64,000 bases of DNA from Schizochytrium sp. CCTCC M209059. Its lineage: Eukaryota; Sar; Bigyra; Thraustochytrida; Thraustochytriidae. The DNA is taken from the NCBI GenBank assembly GCA_000818945.1, contig KN805393.1:123694-187693 (forward strand), read 5' to 3'. The position numbers and the translations under genes were made by a program. The notes beneath the pieces are model-generated. The model ran no database searches, was not told the DNA's origin, and was given only the letters and a program-made list of their open reading frames with translations. Positions 1-10,233 of this stretch are shown here, in pieces. Every line of letters starts with the position of its first letter. Positions within the stretch are counted from its first letter, which is position 1.

Positions 1-1
1 G

Positions 2-1438
2 CGGGCCGCGGCGCGGCGCGGGCCCGCCGGCGCCGGCCTCGAGGCCGTCTTCGCCGGCGCCGTGCGAAACGCGAGCTCGCGCGCAGGCCCAGGCGTGGCT
101 GGCGGCGGCGGAGGAGGAGGAGGAGGGGGCGCGGGATGGCGGGCAGACGCCGCGCGCAAGGCCAAGACCGTCGCCAAGGCCAAGGCCAGGGCGAGGAGCA
201 GGAAGAAGCGCCTCGGCCTCGAGCCGCCGCCGCCGCCGCCGCCCAAAATACTGTCCAAGGAGGTCGTGCACACCGTCCGCGCGGAGGCACGCAAAACCAA
301 GAAACAGCTCCAGCTGCTGCAGCAGCAAAAACAACAGCAACAGCAGCAGCAAGCGACGACAAAGGGCGCCAGGGAGGAGGACAAGCTCGTCTGGAAGAAC
401 CTCGTCAATGTCGTTCGTTACGAAGAGGGCCTTGAGACGCGGAGACACGCTGCGTTCACGGAATCTGCTCAAAATCATGTGAATAGTGGTGCACATGGTC
501 AACGCAATGCTTTTGGACATGAAGTGGACGACGATGACATAGACCTCTTGCATAATTATTATATGCAGTCGTTTGGAGCAGCAAGCGATGACTTTCATGA
601 GACAGGAATATGGGCATGGACCATTCCTGGCTTTGGCGAGCCGTACATACCAAGCACGCAAACCAAAAGTGAGGCACGCAAACTGTTTAGGAACGGATTC
701 GACTACCTTGGCGCAGGCAGACGCGCAGATCACATCGGAAAACTCATCGATGGCAGGGCTCCCGAGATTGCTGTGCTAGGCCGCTCTAACGTCGGCAAGT
801 CATCACTCATGAATGCGCTGTTGGGCGTGCAGAAATCCAACAGCAAGGAAGGAGCCCTCGTCTCCAACAAGCAGGGCCGAACGAGACAAGTTCACGCTTG
901 GGGCCTTGGTCGGAATCAGGACTGGTCCTCCAATATCTCCTTGCCTGCGTATCGTTTGGTTCTTACAGATCTTCCTGGCTATGGGTATGCTGCACTCGAT
1001 CACAAGGGCCTCAAGGACCTCTCACGTACCATATTTGACTATCTTACGGAGCGCGATCGATCGCGCCTCGTACACGCCATCGTGCTCGCTGACGCTCGTA
1101 TTGGCGTCACTGACCATGACGAGAACATGATGCGCATGCTAGACACCATCGGCCTAACGTACACGCTGGTTTTTACCAAGTGCGACCGACTTAGCAAGGC
1201 AGAACTGGAAACACGTCTCAATCAATTGTTCCAATGGCTGGAGGAACACCCGCACAGTTCTATCTTCCCGCGCATCCTCGGTTTCACCTCCAAGCCGCAC
1301 CTGCTCAAGGCGAGCTTGGGCGACACATATCCCTTAATGTCGCAGGATGGGAACCTCACTCGCTTGCGCGAGGAACTTCTTATGCATGCCGACGCTGCTT
1401 TCTACGCGCGCCAAACTTCGACTACGCATCATCGTTGA
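2..1438 (+). CDS. EngB/YihA-family GTPase, 5'-partial at window edge
   Basis: P-loop GTPase of the TRAFAC EngB (YihA/YsxC) family. In bacteria and organelles these assist assembly of the large ribosomal subunit. The G1 motif GRSNVGKSS is encoded near 779-805, G3 DLPGYG near 968-985, and G4 TKCD near 1175-1186. A Gly/Thr-rich switch (QGRTRQ) lies between G1 and G3. Upstream of the domain is a long basic extension with poly-Gly, poly-Pro and poly-Gln runs. The reading frame is open to the left edge and has no ATG before about 563, well inside the protein, so the true start lies outside the window. A mitochondrial role is inferred from the family and the basic N-terminus. It converges with the Nudix gene, with about 97 bp between stop codons. 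Confidence 0.88.
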   Translation, partial: RAAARRGPAGAGLEAVFAGAVRNASSRAGPGVAGGGGGGGGGGAGWRADAARKAKTVAKAKARARSRKKRLGLEPPPPPPPKILSKEVVHTVRAEARKTKKQLQLLQQQKQQQQQQQATTKGAREEDKLVWKNLVNVVRYEEGLETRRHAAFTESAQNHVNSGAHGQRNAFGHEVDDDDIDLLHNYYMQSFGAASDDFHETGIWAWTIPGFGEPYIPSTQTKSEARKLFRNGFDYLGAGRRADHIGKLIDGRAPEIAVLGRSNVGKSSLMNALLGVQKSNSKEGALVSNKQGRTRQVHAWGLGRNQDWSSNISLPAYRLVLTDLPGYGYAALDHKGLKDLSRTIFDYLTERDRSRLVHAIVLADARIGVTDHDENMMRMLDTIGLTYTLVFTKCDRLSKAELETRLNQLFQWLEEHPHSSIFPRILGFTSKPHLLKASLGDTYPLMSQDGNLTRLREELLMHADAAFYARQTSTTHHR

Positions 1439-1535
1439 CGTGCCCATGTTCATGGGCAAAGACGCAGGTTAGCACTTCGTAAAGAAACATTGAGACTACA
1501 TACAGGGCACTGACACGATTTTCTGAAGATACAAA

Positions 1536-2081
1536 TTACTTGTTGTCGAAATAGTACTTGAGCGGCCTGAACAAGGTGGCATTCGGACCAAGGTCAGCGA
1601 GATTTTCGATCCAGCGCCACTCGACGCACTTGTCTGGTTCACAAATGCATACAACGCCCTCGTTACCTGCAGCGAGCCGACACGTTACAAAGACGCTCAC
1701 GCTTCCGAACTCGGCATTGTTGCACGAACGAATGTTGGCCACTTCAACGGGATACGCGGAATCAAGATGACGCTTTTCAACGCTAGTTTCTTCGGCGAGT
1801 TCGCGGAGCGCACATACTTCAAACGCTTCGCCTCGCTCGAGCCAGCCTCCAGGAAGGGCCCACTGCCCGCTCCCATGGGATCCCTTGCGGAGTCCTACAA
1901 GAACGCTCTTCCCATCCGCACTTTGCAGGGCCACACCAATACCGACACCGACCTTGACCGGTTTCGTCTTGCTCTTGGCATTGTCGCAACTAGCTTGGGT
2001 CTGCGACACGTAGAGCATCGTTGCCGCTGCGCCTGCGATGACGCCCGCGGCAAAGACCACGACCTTATTGTCAAGCTCCAT
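1536..2081 (-). CDS. Membrane-anchored Nudix hydrolase (NUDT15/MutT-like)
   Basis: 181-residue Nudix hydrolase, expected to cleave a nucleoside diphosphate linked to another moiety. The Nudix box is clear: GGWLERGEAF, then REL-AEE, matching GX5EX7REUXEE with the final Gly replaced by Ser. Residues after the box (AEFGSVSVF, then EWRWIENLADL) follow the NUDT15-type layout. The start chosen is the ATG at 2081. The same frame stays open upstream only through non-ATG codons. The first 20 or so residues (VVVFAAGVIAGAAATMLYV) form a hydrophobic segment, so the enzyme is probably membrane-tethered or organelle-targeted, unlike soluble NUDT15. The substrate cannot be told from sequence. Confidence 0.85.
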   Translation of the reverse strand: MELDNKVVVFAAGVIAGAAATMLYVSQTQASCDNAKSKTKPVKVGVGIGVALQSADGKSVLVGLRKGSHGSGQWALPGGWLERGEAFEVCALRELAEETSVEKRHLDSAYPVEVANIRSCNNAEFGSVSVFVTCRLAAGNEGVVCICEPDKCVEWRWIENLADLGPNATLFRPLKYYFDNK

Positions 2082-2649
2082 CACTCCGGACCGTTCGTAC
2101 ACGTGTGTTTCTGTCGTCCAAGGCAATCTGGCGCCGACGGCTAACAGCTGCAGAGTACGACGGCTTCTTCGCCGCGCGTCAAAGCCACCTGGTAAGCCCT
2201 CAAGCGACCAAGCCACGATGATCACGGTTTGGATGCCTCATTCGATAATTCCTAGAAATCGCGACGACCCTTGCACAGGTCATCCTCATGGCGACCATCG
2301 TCTTCAACGCCTCCAGCAGCAGGCTGCAAAGTAAAGCATGAGCGAAATCGAAGGCGCCTCCTTCCTTCCTTTCTTTCTTTCTTTCTTTCGATCCAGGCAT
2401 TCAAGCAACCAATCAAGATGATCTGCGCCACGAAGCGCAAAACTTCTCCTCCTGCTGCTGCTGCTGCTGCTGCTGTTCGCATTCGAGAGAGGAAGAGAAG
2501 GAGAGAGACCCTTGCAAGGGTCGCGCAGAGTCGAGAGCGTGACCAGGCAGGCGAGGCAGACTCGAGTCGCAGTCCGAGCGGGCGTGCTTGCGTGCGTGCG
2601 TGCGAGCGGGCGGAGCGACTCGCCTCGCGCGCAGGGCGGCTCGGCGGAG
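2082..2649. other. Divergent intergenic/promoter region with microsatellites
   Basis: Lies between the divergently transcribed Nudix and RING-ligase genes. It holds a (CTTT)n-type tract at 2361-2389 and eight CTG units at 2452-2475. No convincing gene was seen. Any 5' exon or UTR of the RING-ligase gene should fall here. Confidence 0.5.
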
Positions 2650-5074
2650 ATGCGTCCCGGCGGTCGCGGCCGCGGCCTCGCGGCCCCTCGCGGCGGCGGC
2701 AGCCGTCGCGCGGCAACGCGCAGCGCCGCTGCGGCTAGCGCTGCTCGTGTGGGCGCTCGTGATTGTCCTCCAGAGTGAGTCCTCCGCGGAGAACCGCCGT
2801 GGCAAATTGCGCGGACACGGACACGAAGGGAATGGCCTGAACGCAACAATGGCGCAGAACCAAACGTCCCCCGACCCGGACGTGGCAGCCGCGAGCAACA
2901 AGGGCGAAAGCGAGGAGGACCTGGGCCCCTTCGCGGGCTTCCAGAGCGAACTTGCCAGCAGAATCGCCAGTCTAGAGTCCCTGTTAGATGATCTGCCAGC
3001 CCCTCCAACTGCTTTTCCAAAAAATCTCTCGGGGACGTTTTATGGACAGTGGCAGCTCGACGAGGGTGTGAGCTCCTCGCCCTTTGAGACCAGCGACTGG
3101 CTGAAAACCTTGCGCGTCCAGTCTGCAATCGAAGTGAATCCAGAATTTAAGCCCGAGCCAGAAACGGGGGCCTTGCCTTTCCGTTCATTGAGTGGCGATG
3201 TCGAGTTGCGCCTCGATCTACTGAAGACGCAGGTTCCCGGCGTGCAATATGCATCAGGAACCATTGGCCTTGTTGACGGTCAAGTCCGTTCCAATCGGGA
3301 TATATACACGCATGTAGCCGGATTCTACCTCGAGCAACGTGGCGCACTCACCCTCTATGTTAACTCGCCGGGGTACAAAAGTCCACATGTTGGGATTGAC
3401 TTTGCGCCTTCGTCCGATGCCACGGCACCCAAGGCTATCGAATACTTTGCGAGCCCGCGTGAGGACCTCATCAAGGCTCTTGCTCCCTCTGAAACCGAGC
3501 GTGGCACCGAGCACGGCAATGCAAAGGTCGCAGACGACCCTGAAGAAAGTGATAGCACAGATGACGCCAACCTTGCGGAGACCTCCGTCCCCAACGGGCA
3601 TGACCCGGCGGTTGTAAACGATGATGCTAACGAGGAAAATGGAACGGGTCACCAGAAAGCGATCGATTTCGACCCATACAAATCGAAGCCAGTCAGCTCC
3701 GGAAATGATAAGAGTGATAGTCAAGCGGACAAGGTTGTTGTCGCCGATAAGGAACCCAAAGCAATGGAAGCAGAGAGTCAGATAGCGCTACAAGAGGACC
3801 CGGTCGCAAAGATGCTTCACCTTTTGGATGCCGAGGACTCGACAGAGGCTCGCCTTCCGGGATCATCATGGGTCAGACTTTGGGATACCGAACTTGGCCT
3901 GAGCAAGTCACAAATCGAGCGCAAAGCTCGGCCCAACTCTCTCTATGGAGAAATGCCGCCGTGCTTTTTGCGCCTCGAGCTTCAAGTGCAGAGTTCCGCC
4001 GCTCCGAACGGAGTTCAAGTGCAGACAATCTCGGCACCCCCATCATCTCGTTTTCGAAAGACCGAGGTGCACGGCGTTGCTTCCAGCTCCTCATGTCCAG
4101 AAGCCCGCTTCGTTGTAAACTTAAACACAATGGGGGAAGACATCGGTCAACTTTTGTCCAAGGCTAGCGACTACTTTTCGCTTGATCTTCCGTTGACCGT
4201 GGTCGCAGCACTCGCAGTCGTGACACAACACGTGCACACGCGTGCGCTGCCTCGCGCAGCAACAGTGTCGCTACTCACCGTCGGTAGTTTGGCTATTCTC
4301 GATGGCTGCTTGGCGCTTGCATACCTCAGCAGCGGACTCCTTGTGGAGAAACTTGGTGCCTCGGCCATTTTCGTGGCGTTTGCAAAGTCTCTTTTGGTGA
4401 CGCTGCTTGATATGCGCTACCTGATGCACATCTGGCGCGGTCGGCATCCGCAGACGGCATGGGACACGTGGGCGGAAATGCAGCGGCTGCAGACGATGCT
4501 CCACCGTCGTTTCTACGCATCTCTTCTGGGCGCGGTGGCTCTAGCATTTCTCCTTGCAGACTTTCACCGCTTGCTGTGGTTTGTGGCTCTCTCGTTCTGG
4601 GTGCCGCAGATTTACTGTAATATCAAGACGAATTCGGCCTCGCAGGTAAACCTTTTCTTTGTGTTTGGAGTGTCGCTGCCGCACCTCTTTGCGCCGCTGT
4701 ACATATATGCTTGCCCGCGCAACTTTCTCACGCTGCTGTTGACGAGCCCAACAATTGGCCACAGCCCATTTTTTGCCTGCTTTCTGGCGTTTTGGATGTT
4801 TCTGCAAATCACCGCATTAATGTTGCAACGATTTGTGTCCCCGCACATTTTCGTCCCTGCGCGCTTTTTGCCGCCAAAGTATGACTACAATCGCAAGATC
4901 CCCGAGCGCCTTCGCGATACACAGTGCGCAATTTGTCTATTAACTGTCACTGGCGTTGACGAGGAGCACATGATCACGCCTTGCAACCATCTCTTTCACC
5001 GGGACTGTCTCCGTGTCTGGATTAATGAGAAGCTTGAGTGTCCCACCTGCCGCGCGGTCCTGCCTCCCATGTAG
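2650..5074 (+). CDS. Transmembrane RING-H2 E3 ubiquitin ligase, Tul1/Dsc1/FLY1-like
   Basis: Polytopic membrane E3 ligase. The order is a signal-like hydrophobic core (LRLALLVWALVIVL, about 2735-2776), a large lumenal region with an acidic low-complexity stretch, about seven hydrophobic segments between 4180 and 4860, and a C-terminal RING-H2 finger (CAIC ... CNHLFHRDC ... CPTC, 4925-5062). This matches fungal Tul1/Dsc1 and plant FLY1, which ubiquitinate membrane proteins in the Golgi/endosomal system. The start is unresolved. The frame opens after a stop at 2540 and its first in-frame ATG is 2849, which would remove the signal segment. An ATG at 2650 is one frame off. Either a one-base error or an unseen 5' exon is likely. 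The stop codon and domain calls are secure. Confidence 0.78.
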
Positions 5075-6584
5075 GCTATCGTAACTACTTTTTTGGTATA
5101 CCATTTTTTCTTCTCTTGATTGCAACGCAAAGCGAGCCTTTTCGTAGTAATACGTTACGAGCGAGTGAATCATGAACGTCTGTCTTGAGCTGCGCTCCCT
5201 AAAGGGTGGCCTCTACGGCGGCCGCCACATTTGCAACGGCCTCATCCGTCGCCACCACCTACGTCGGCGAGTCGCCCGATGCGAGTTAATTTGAGCGAGG
5301 ACGTTCAATAGAAGGCCTTCGGCGGCGCTCATGGCTGTGCATGCGGTCAGCGTGGCGCACCGCGACGTGCGGAAGCGAAACTTTGCCATGGACGCCACCA
5401 GCGCCATTGCACCATCAGCCACGATGGATGGACGCCTCGAGTCGGGTCATTCTCAAGGACCACGACGAGTTCTATTGCTCGCAAATTCGAGGGCGCCGCA
5501 AGACCTGACTCACCGCATGGCTGCTTTGCTTCTCTTCCTCTTCTTCTGGTTGTTATTGTTGTTGTTGGTGACGTTGTTGTTTACCTTCACTGTCCCCAAA
5601 CCACCATCGCTCAGCCCGTGGCTAACAACAGCCTGCATGGAGGGCCGATGCGTGAAGCGCTCCTTGGACAATCCTCTGCGCCGGCTGCATTCTCACATCC
5701 GGGCCTTCTTACCGCCGCCTTCGTTGCGCTATTGCGCGATCCCGATCGATCAGCTCGCTGTATACTCGTTAGAAGCTTCGTGGCCGATGGGCAGAGGTCG
5801 CACGCAGAGGACTGGGACAGAAAGAGAAACCTGCGGGCCCGCCAAGACGGCCTTGCTTGGCGCAGGTTGCGGCGGCTTGCTTACACCGGGCCGCCTCGAG
5901 GCTGCTTGACCTCGAGAAGGCAGGTACGTAGATATAGGTAGGAACTATCAGTGGTGGCTGGTGCGAGGAGAAGAGGTGAGTCGACGAAGAATTGAAATTT
6001 TGTTCGCGCACACACTGCGTACTTTCCCGTTTGCTTTGGAACATTCTGCATCTTGGGACGGGACATGGTCTCCGCGAGGGAAGAGAAGGGAGCTGTGCTC
6101 TGTGTGCACGCAGAAGGGAGACGAACGACGTGGTGATGCTGGGACGCGGCCCCCGCCATGGACGATGCGTGAAAGGACAAGAGACTGAACATGCCTCGCC
6201 GCTCTGGCGGAGAAGTGCAAGCCGAAAGCATTGAGGGGGGGACGACCCGATTCTCCCAAGTTTCGACCGGTAGAGACGCTTTATGCGCCCGCCGCTACCG
6301 GTCAACACACCTTCGCGGGAAAAGCAGCCGGAGACACCTTCTGAACGACAACAACGTCGGCGACGATGGCAGAATGCAAACGCGGGAATTGCGGCGAGCT
6401 AGCGAGCGAGTTGGCGCGGCCCTGCAAAAGCTCGGTTCAGAGACCGACGTGACGGCTTGGACGGGCCGTCGCTGCTGGCCGGCCGCCTCGGCTCAAAGAG
6501 TGTGGAGGGGAGGGGGCAGGGGAACGCTGCCAAAGCAAGAATTCCAGGAGCATATGTCCCAACGAGGAAGAGACGAAGAGGAAC
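5075..6584. other. 1.5 kb intergenic region, no supported gene
   Basis: A (GTT)n-like tract at about 5548-5580 creates a Leu/Val-rich open frame that I regard as an artefact. A frame on the plus strand is open from 5312 to 5941 without any ATG and passes through a good-looking donor (GGCAG/GTACGT, about 5922). An exon of a spliced gene cannot be excluded, but no domain was recognised. Confidence 0.4.
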
Positions 6585-7451
6585 ATGATGCACATTCGAG
6601 CAAAGACTGAGCACGAGGTCATTGTCCATGTTGATTGGTCGAAGTTAGTGCAAGAGAAGACGACCTTCGCATGCCGTAAAGAGCTTCGACTCTGCTCGCG
6701 AGTGGAGAAGCTTGTCGGCCCCAGTGTTATGGAAGCGTGGGATGAAGTCTTGGGACGCCTGTGCGATCTCGCAGAGGACATCGCTCATGGAGCCAAAGTA
6801 GAAGATAAAGAGACAAACGTCGCGCACGAGCTTTGCCGGGAATTTCGAGAATGCGGCTTTGCAGCGACGTGGCGCGCAAACGGAGCCCTCAAAATATCGT
6901 GGTATCGCGATGGCGTACCTACACGGAGCGATGAGATCATTGGCACAATTTCGAGCTCCGTCGTCAAGCATCGAAAGTTCAGTCGAGCACGCCTTTCGAC
7001 GTCTCACAGCGGAGTTAGTTGCACCTTTGAGTGCAAGGCAGGCAGCGTCTACACACCTCATCACCTTAAATGGGACAACGCTGGCGAAGTTCTCGCGCAA
7101 TACATGAGTATGCAAAAGTGGAATTCGATGCTGGCCAATCTTGTGGCCCTCGCCGATGGCATTCGCCAAAAGAAAACACTGCTCAAGAGCACGCTAGCAA
7201 TACTTACGCAACGGCGACTTCGTCATCTCTTGCCCGAAGCGCGCATCCATGTGCAGCGTTGTTCCTCACAACATTATTGCGTAGTGGTCATCTTTCAGAA
7301 ACGAAGCGTACCCTTGGCGCAAGTAAGCGCCTCTGCAAGGTCAACAGGTCGAACCACGGTGGCGCGTGCAAAAGCACCGTGCGCACAAGTCGTGAGAGGC
7401 ATTCGAAGCGCAACCGTCCCACAGGCTCTTGTGGTGGCCACTGTAATTTGA
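6585..7451 (+). CDS. Hypothetical protein, uncertain
   Basis: ORF of 288 codons starting with tandem ATGs. The product looks globular in its first 200 residues, with mixed charge and regular hydrophobic spacing (for example VMEAWDEVLGRLCDLAEDI). It turns basic and Ser/Ala-rich towards the end. I recognise no family, signal peptide or membrane segment. A 174-codon ORF on the opposite strand overlaps it, but its composition is less protein-like. The only support is length and composition in a GC-rich genome where chance ORFs are common. Confidence 0.35.
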   Translation: MMHIRAKTEHEVIVHVDWSKLVQEKTTFACRKELRLCSRVEKLVGPSVMEAWDEVLGRLCDLAEDIAHGAKVEDKETNVAHELCREFRECGFAATWRANGALKISWYRDGVPTRSDEIIGTISSSVVKHRKFSRARLSTSHSGVSCTFECKAGSVYTPHHLKWDNAGEVLAQYMSMQKWNSMLANLVALADGIRQKKTLLKSTLAILTQRRLRHLLPEARIHVQRCSSQHYCVVVIFQKRSVPLAQVSASARSTGRTTVARAKAPCAQVVRGIRSATVPQALVVATVI

Positions 7452-7674
7452 GCAAAGCTTTTGACAAGTTATGATAGTATGTGGTTTGTTTGATAAAATC
7501 TTCGCCTGTTTGCAGCTGGCGAGAATGCTGAAAGGTTGGGTTTGGCTGTCTTGCTGTAAAAACACCGCGATGCCATGGCTTTGACCTCATGTTGCAAACG
7601 GCATTGGATTTTCGAGCTTTCGGCTTTTCGGTTTTTCTGAAATTTGAAGGAGAAAAATGTTGTGTCACAGTCAA

Positions 7675-8400
7675 TCAGCAGCATGAAGAAGCTGCCGATG
7701 GTGTTGGATCTGAACCGTTATTATCGTCGTCGTCATCTGCAACGAGAACAATCTTACCGCGCCCAGCTGTCGCGGCATCAGGTTGACTCGGAGCAGAGCC
7801 TGGGGCGAGAGAGCCTTCGATGTGGGTCTCGTCGACAGGCGATGTCGATTGTGCCAACATTTTTCGGGTCAATTCTACAAAACACTCTTCAAGACCCTTG
7901 TTAAGCTTGGCAGAGACTTGAAAGTGCTGGGCGCCTACGGCGGCAGCGTACTGTGCAGCCTCTTGCTCATCAACACTGCGATTGCGCGCGAGATCGAGCT
8001 TGTTTCCTGCAATAGCGATGGCAATGCCGTCGCCCACCACTTTGCGCAGTTCGCGAACCCACGTCTTGACCTTGGCAAAGGACTCAATGTCGGTAATGTC
8101 ATACACGAGCAAGGCAGCGTCGGCATCACGGTAGTAAATAGGCCCCAGCGCGTGAAAGCGTTCCTGGCCCGCGGTGTCCCAAATGGAGAGCTGTACAGGC
8201 TTGCCATCGATCGTCACGCGTCGATCCATGTACGAGGCATTCAGTGTTGGTGGTTGCCGCCCGTCGAATTCATTTCTGCAGAAGCGAAGTAGAATCGAAG
8301 TTTTACCCACCCGGCCTTCGCCCAGCAGCACGAACTTGTACTTGCGCCGCCGCGAGCTTCCCCCGCGCGCGAGCCCCGGCCGCGCGTTTTCCAGACTCAT
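7675..8400 (-). CDS. RAB21: Rab GTPase, Rab21-like
   Basis: 241-residue small GTPase. The P-loop GEGRVGKTS is at residues 27-35, WDTAGQERF at 74-82, NKLD at 133-136, and SAK in the G5 position. The segment after switch II (HALGPIYYRDADAALLVYD) and the P-loop are typical of Rab21, which acts on early endosomes in integrin and cargo traffic. The protein ends in Cys-Cys for double geranylgeranylation. The tail before it is longer than usual and has an Asp/Asn run. The ATG at 8398-8400 gives a short N-terminal extension normal for the family. Confidence 0.93.
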   Translation of the reverse strand: MSLENARPGLARGGSSRRRKYKFVLLGEGRVGKTSILLRFCRNEFDGRQPPTLNASYMDRRVTIDGKPVQLSIWDTAGQERFHALGPIYYRDADAALLVYDITDIESFAKVKTWVRELRKVVGDGIAIAIAGNKLDLARNRSVDEQEAAQYAAAVGAQHFQVSAKLNKGLEECFVELTRKMLAQSTSPVDETHIEGSLAPGSAPSQPDAATAGRGKIVLVADDDDDNNGSDPTPSAASSCC

Positions 8401-8938
8401 GTTTGCGCCGGTTGCCTCCGGTCCACCAGGCGCCGATCTGCGATGTCGTTGGCTGCCTTCCCACGCCCCGCGGGTCGGCGCGTTTGCGCAAGAGAGCGCA
8501 CGTTCCCTCGTCTCGCGCCGTTGCTCGTTGCTCTGCTCTGCTCTGCTCAGCGCCGCACGGCGCCCTCCTACCCCAAGGGGGCACGACCGGTACGCGCTTA
8601 TACGATTACGAGTTCTGCCTATCCCTCACATCGTCATCACGCACGCGCTACGCGTGCTTAGAAAGTGACAATACAAGCCGGTGTCATTGGCAAGGCAATC
8701 GATGCAAAAATCAACAGCTGCAAAGGCAACAGCTTTTATAGTCGCAAATGGAACAGCTGCAAGAGCATGAGCCCCAAGTATGGATGGGTTCCAATGTCAT
8801 CAATGAACACACAGCATATTCCAAGTCCTATCAAATATTGATGTCGCGAGCCGACACGACGTACAAGATTGCATGCAGTCTAGCTGGCAAGATCAAGCTG
8901 TGCAAACCTAGTCCTTTCTAGTATGATATACTTTTGTT
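8401..8938. other. Intergenic region between Rab21 and a GNAT gene
   Basis: Should hold the Rab21 promoter and the GNAT 3' end. The half near Rab21 is GC-rich and the half near 8650-8938 is more AT-rich. No gene, RNA or notable repeat seen. Confidence 0.4.
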
Positions 8939-10090
8939 CTATCGGGCGAGATTTGCCGGAGCGAGGGTGCTGTAATGAATGAGCTCGCGTTTTGGACCCA
9001 TAAGCTCGTCAACGTCAGCCTCGAGGTTGGTCGGCGCAGGTGTTGCATGAATGTTGATAGCTTCACAATCCTGCTGCACACCGAGGCGGGCCCAGTGCGC
9101 AGCATGCGCCCATACTTCGTCGCGGACTGGCTCAAAGAGTGTACCAAAGTAAAGGGTAAAGACCAATAGACGCCCAAGCGGTTTAGCGCTTTCTATAACC
9201 TTGCCAACACTCACCATGGCAGGAGACACCATTGCGACATATTCTTGTTCCTCGAACAAAGGAGGGACGGCGTCCGGATCATAAAGGTGGTAATGCTGAA
9301 AGAGAAAGGTCCGCTCAGATCGAATGTCACGCAGTGCCTGAAGAACCGCCTCTGGACAACGCTCCTCCGAAAGCTCAGTTCCAACTGCACCAAAGATTTC
9401 CTCCATGCGAAGTAGATATCCTGCAACGTCGAGGCCCGGAAATCCGCTCATGTACGGCTCCGAGTCGAAGCGCGGAGGAGAAATCATCGAGTAGCGGAAA
9501 CGAGCAAGTTCCGAAAAGCCGCATCGTAGAGCAAGCCGGATCGAGGGGATGTTGGAGGTAAAGGTTTGGTAACGAAGCTCCTTGGCATCGACATTCTTGA
9601 CAATATATTCGAGTAGCGCTGCTCCAAAACCCCGTTTCTGATAGCGGGGATCCGCTCGCACGCCTTCTACATAGCCGCCATAAGAAGTTTTGCGCACATT
9701 GGCAAACGCAACGAGTGGTCCTCCCGGGTACTCCTCGACCCCATAAAAGGTGCCCTTCGAGACCCAGGTGTCGAATTCTCCGTGCACATAATCGTTCTCG
9801 CCAAAGATCTCGCGTACGATATCTGCAACTTTGGTCTTGTCTGCAATTGCGACCTTCCGCACACATGGAGCACCTCTTGCGGCGGGTTCACTTTCGTTCT
9901 TGGGCTGCGCCTCTGCCTGTGCCACTACCTGCGCCTCTGCCTGCGCGTCTGTCCGCGCTTCTGTCTCCATCTCGCCCTGCGTCTCTGCCCGCGTCTCTGC
10001 CCGTGTCTCTGCCATATTGGTTCTGCTAGTCATGAGCTCGTTGCCAGCTCGTTGTAAAAGTACTCGCGGCAGAGAGCAAAGAGCATGCAT
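8939..10090 (-). CDS. GNAT-family N-acetyltransferase, NAT16-like (copy 1)
   Basis: 383 residues. The acetyl-CoA-binding motif A is RADPRYQKRGFGAALL (about residues 145-160), with the R/Q-x-x-G-x-G/A signature. The preceding segment (NDYV..FDTWV..GTFYGVEE..GGPLVAFANVR) and the long C-terminal half resemble the layout of NAT16, an amino-acid (histidine) N-acetyltransferase. That assignment is inference. Residues 27-62 are an A-E-T/A-Q-A low-complexity stretch encoded by short tandem repeats. The first ATG (10088-10090) is used, but a later Met (residue 20 or 26) could be the start. It is about half identical to the adjacent gene at 10234-11205, so the pair is a tandem duplication. Confidence 0.85.
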   Translation of the reverse strand: MHALCSLPRVLLQRAGNELMTSRTNMAETRAETRAETQGEMETEARTDAQAEAQVVAQAEAQPKNESEPAARGAPCVRKVAIADKTKVADIVREIFGENDYVHGEFDTWVSKGTFYGVEEYPGGPLVAFANVRKTSYGGYVEGVRADPRYQKRGFGAALLEYIVKNVDAKELRYQTFTSNIPSIRLALRCGFSELARFRYSMISPPRFDSEPYMSGFPGLDVAGYLLRMEEIFGAVGTELSEERCPEAVLQALRDIRSERTFLFQHYHLYDPDAVPPLFEEQEYVAMVSPAMVSVGKVIESAKPLGRLLVFTLYFGTLFEPVRDEVWAHAAHWARLGVQQDCEAINIHATPAPTNLEADVDELMGPKRELIHYSTLAPANLAR

Positions 10091-10233
10091 GAGAGGTAGA
10101 AGCAGCGGCGGGTCTAGTTAGATCTAGGCCAAGGCCTAGTAGCACATTGATGAATGGTAAAGGTGGTGCACATTGAGTTCATTTATTGCAAACCAACCTA
10201 GAAGGCCTTGATGGTGGTAGAAATAAAAGTTAT

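Noticed and set aside
5331..5909. 192-codon ORF with a Leu-rich 'membrane' segment
   Set aside because: The hydrophobic run comes from a (GTT)n tract. No homology, and composition changes abruptly.
6645..7169. 174-codon minus-strand ORF opposite the hypothetical gene
   Set aside because: Less protein-like than the plus-strand frame and without recognisable motif.
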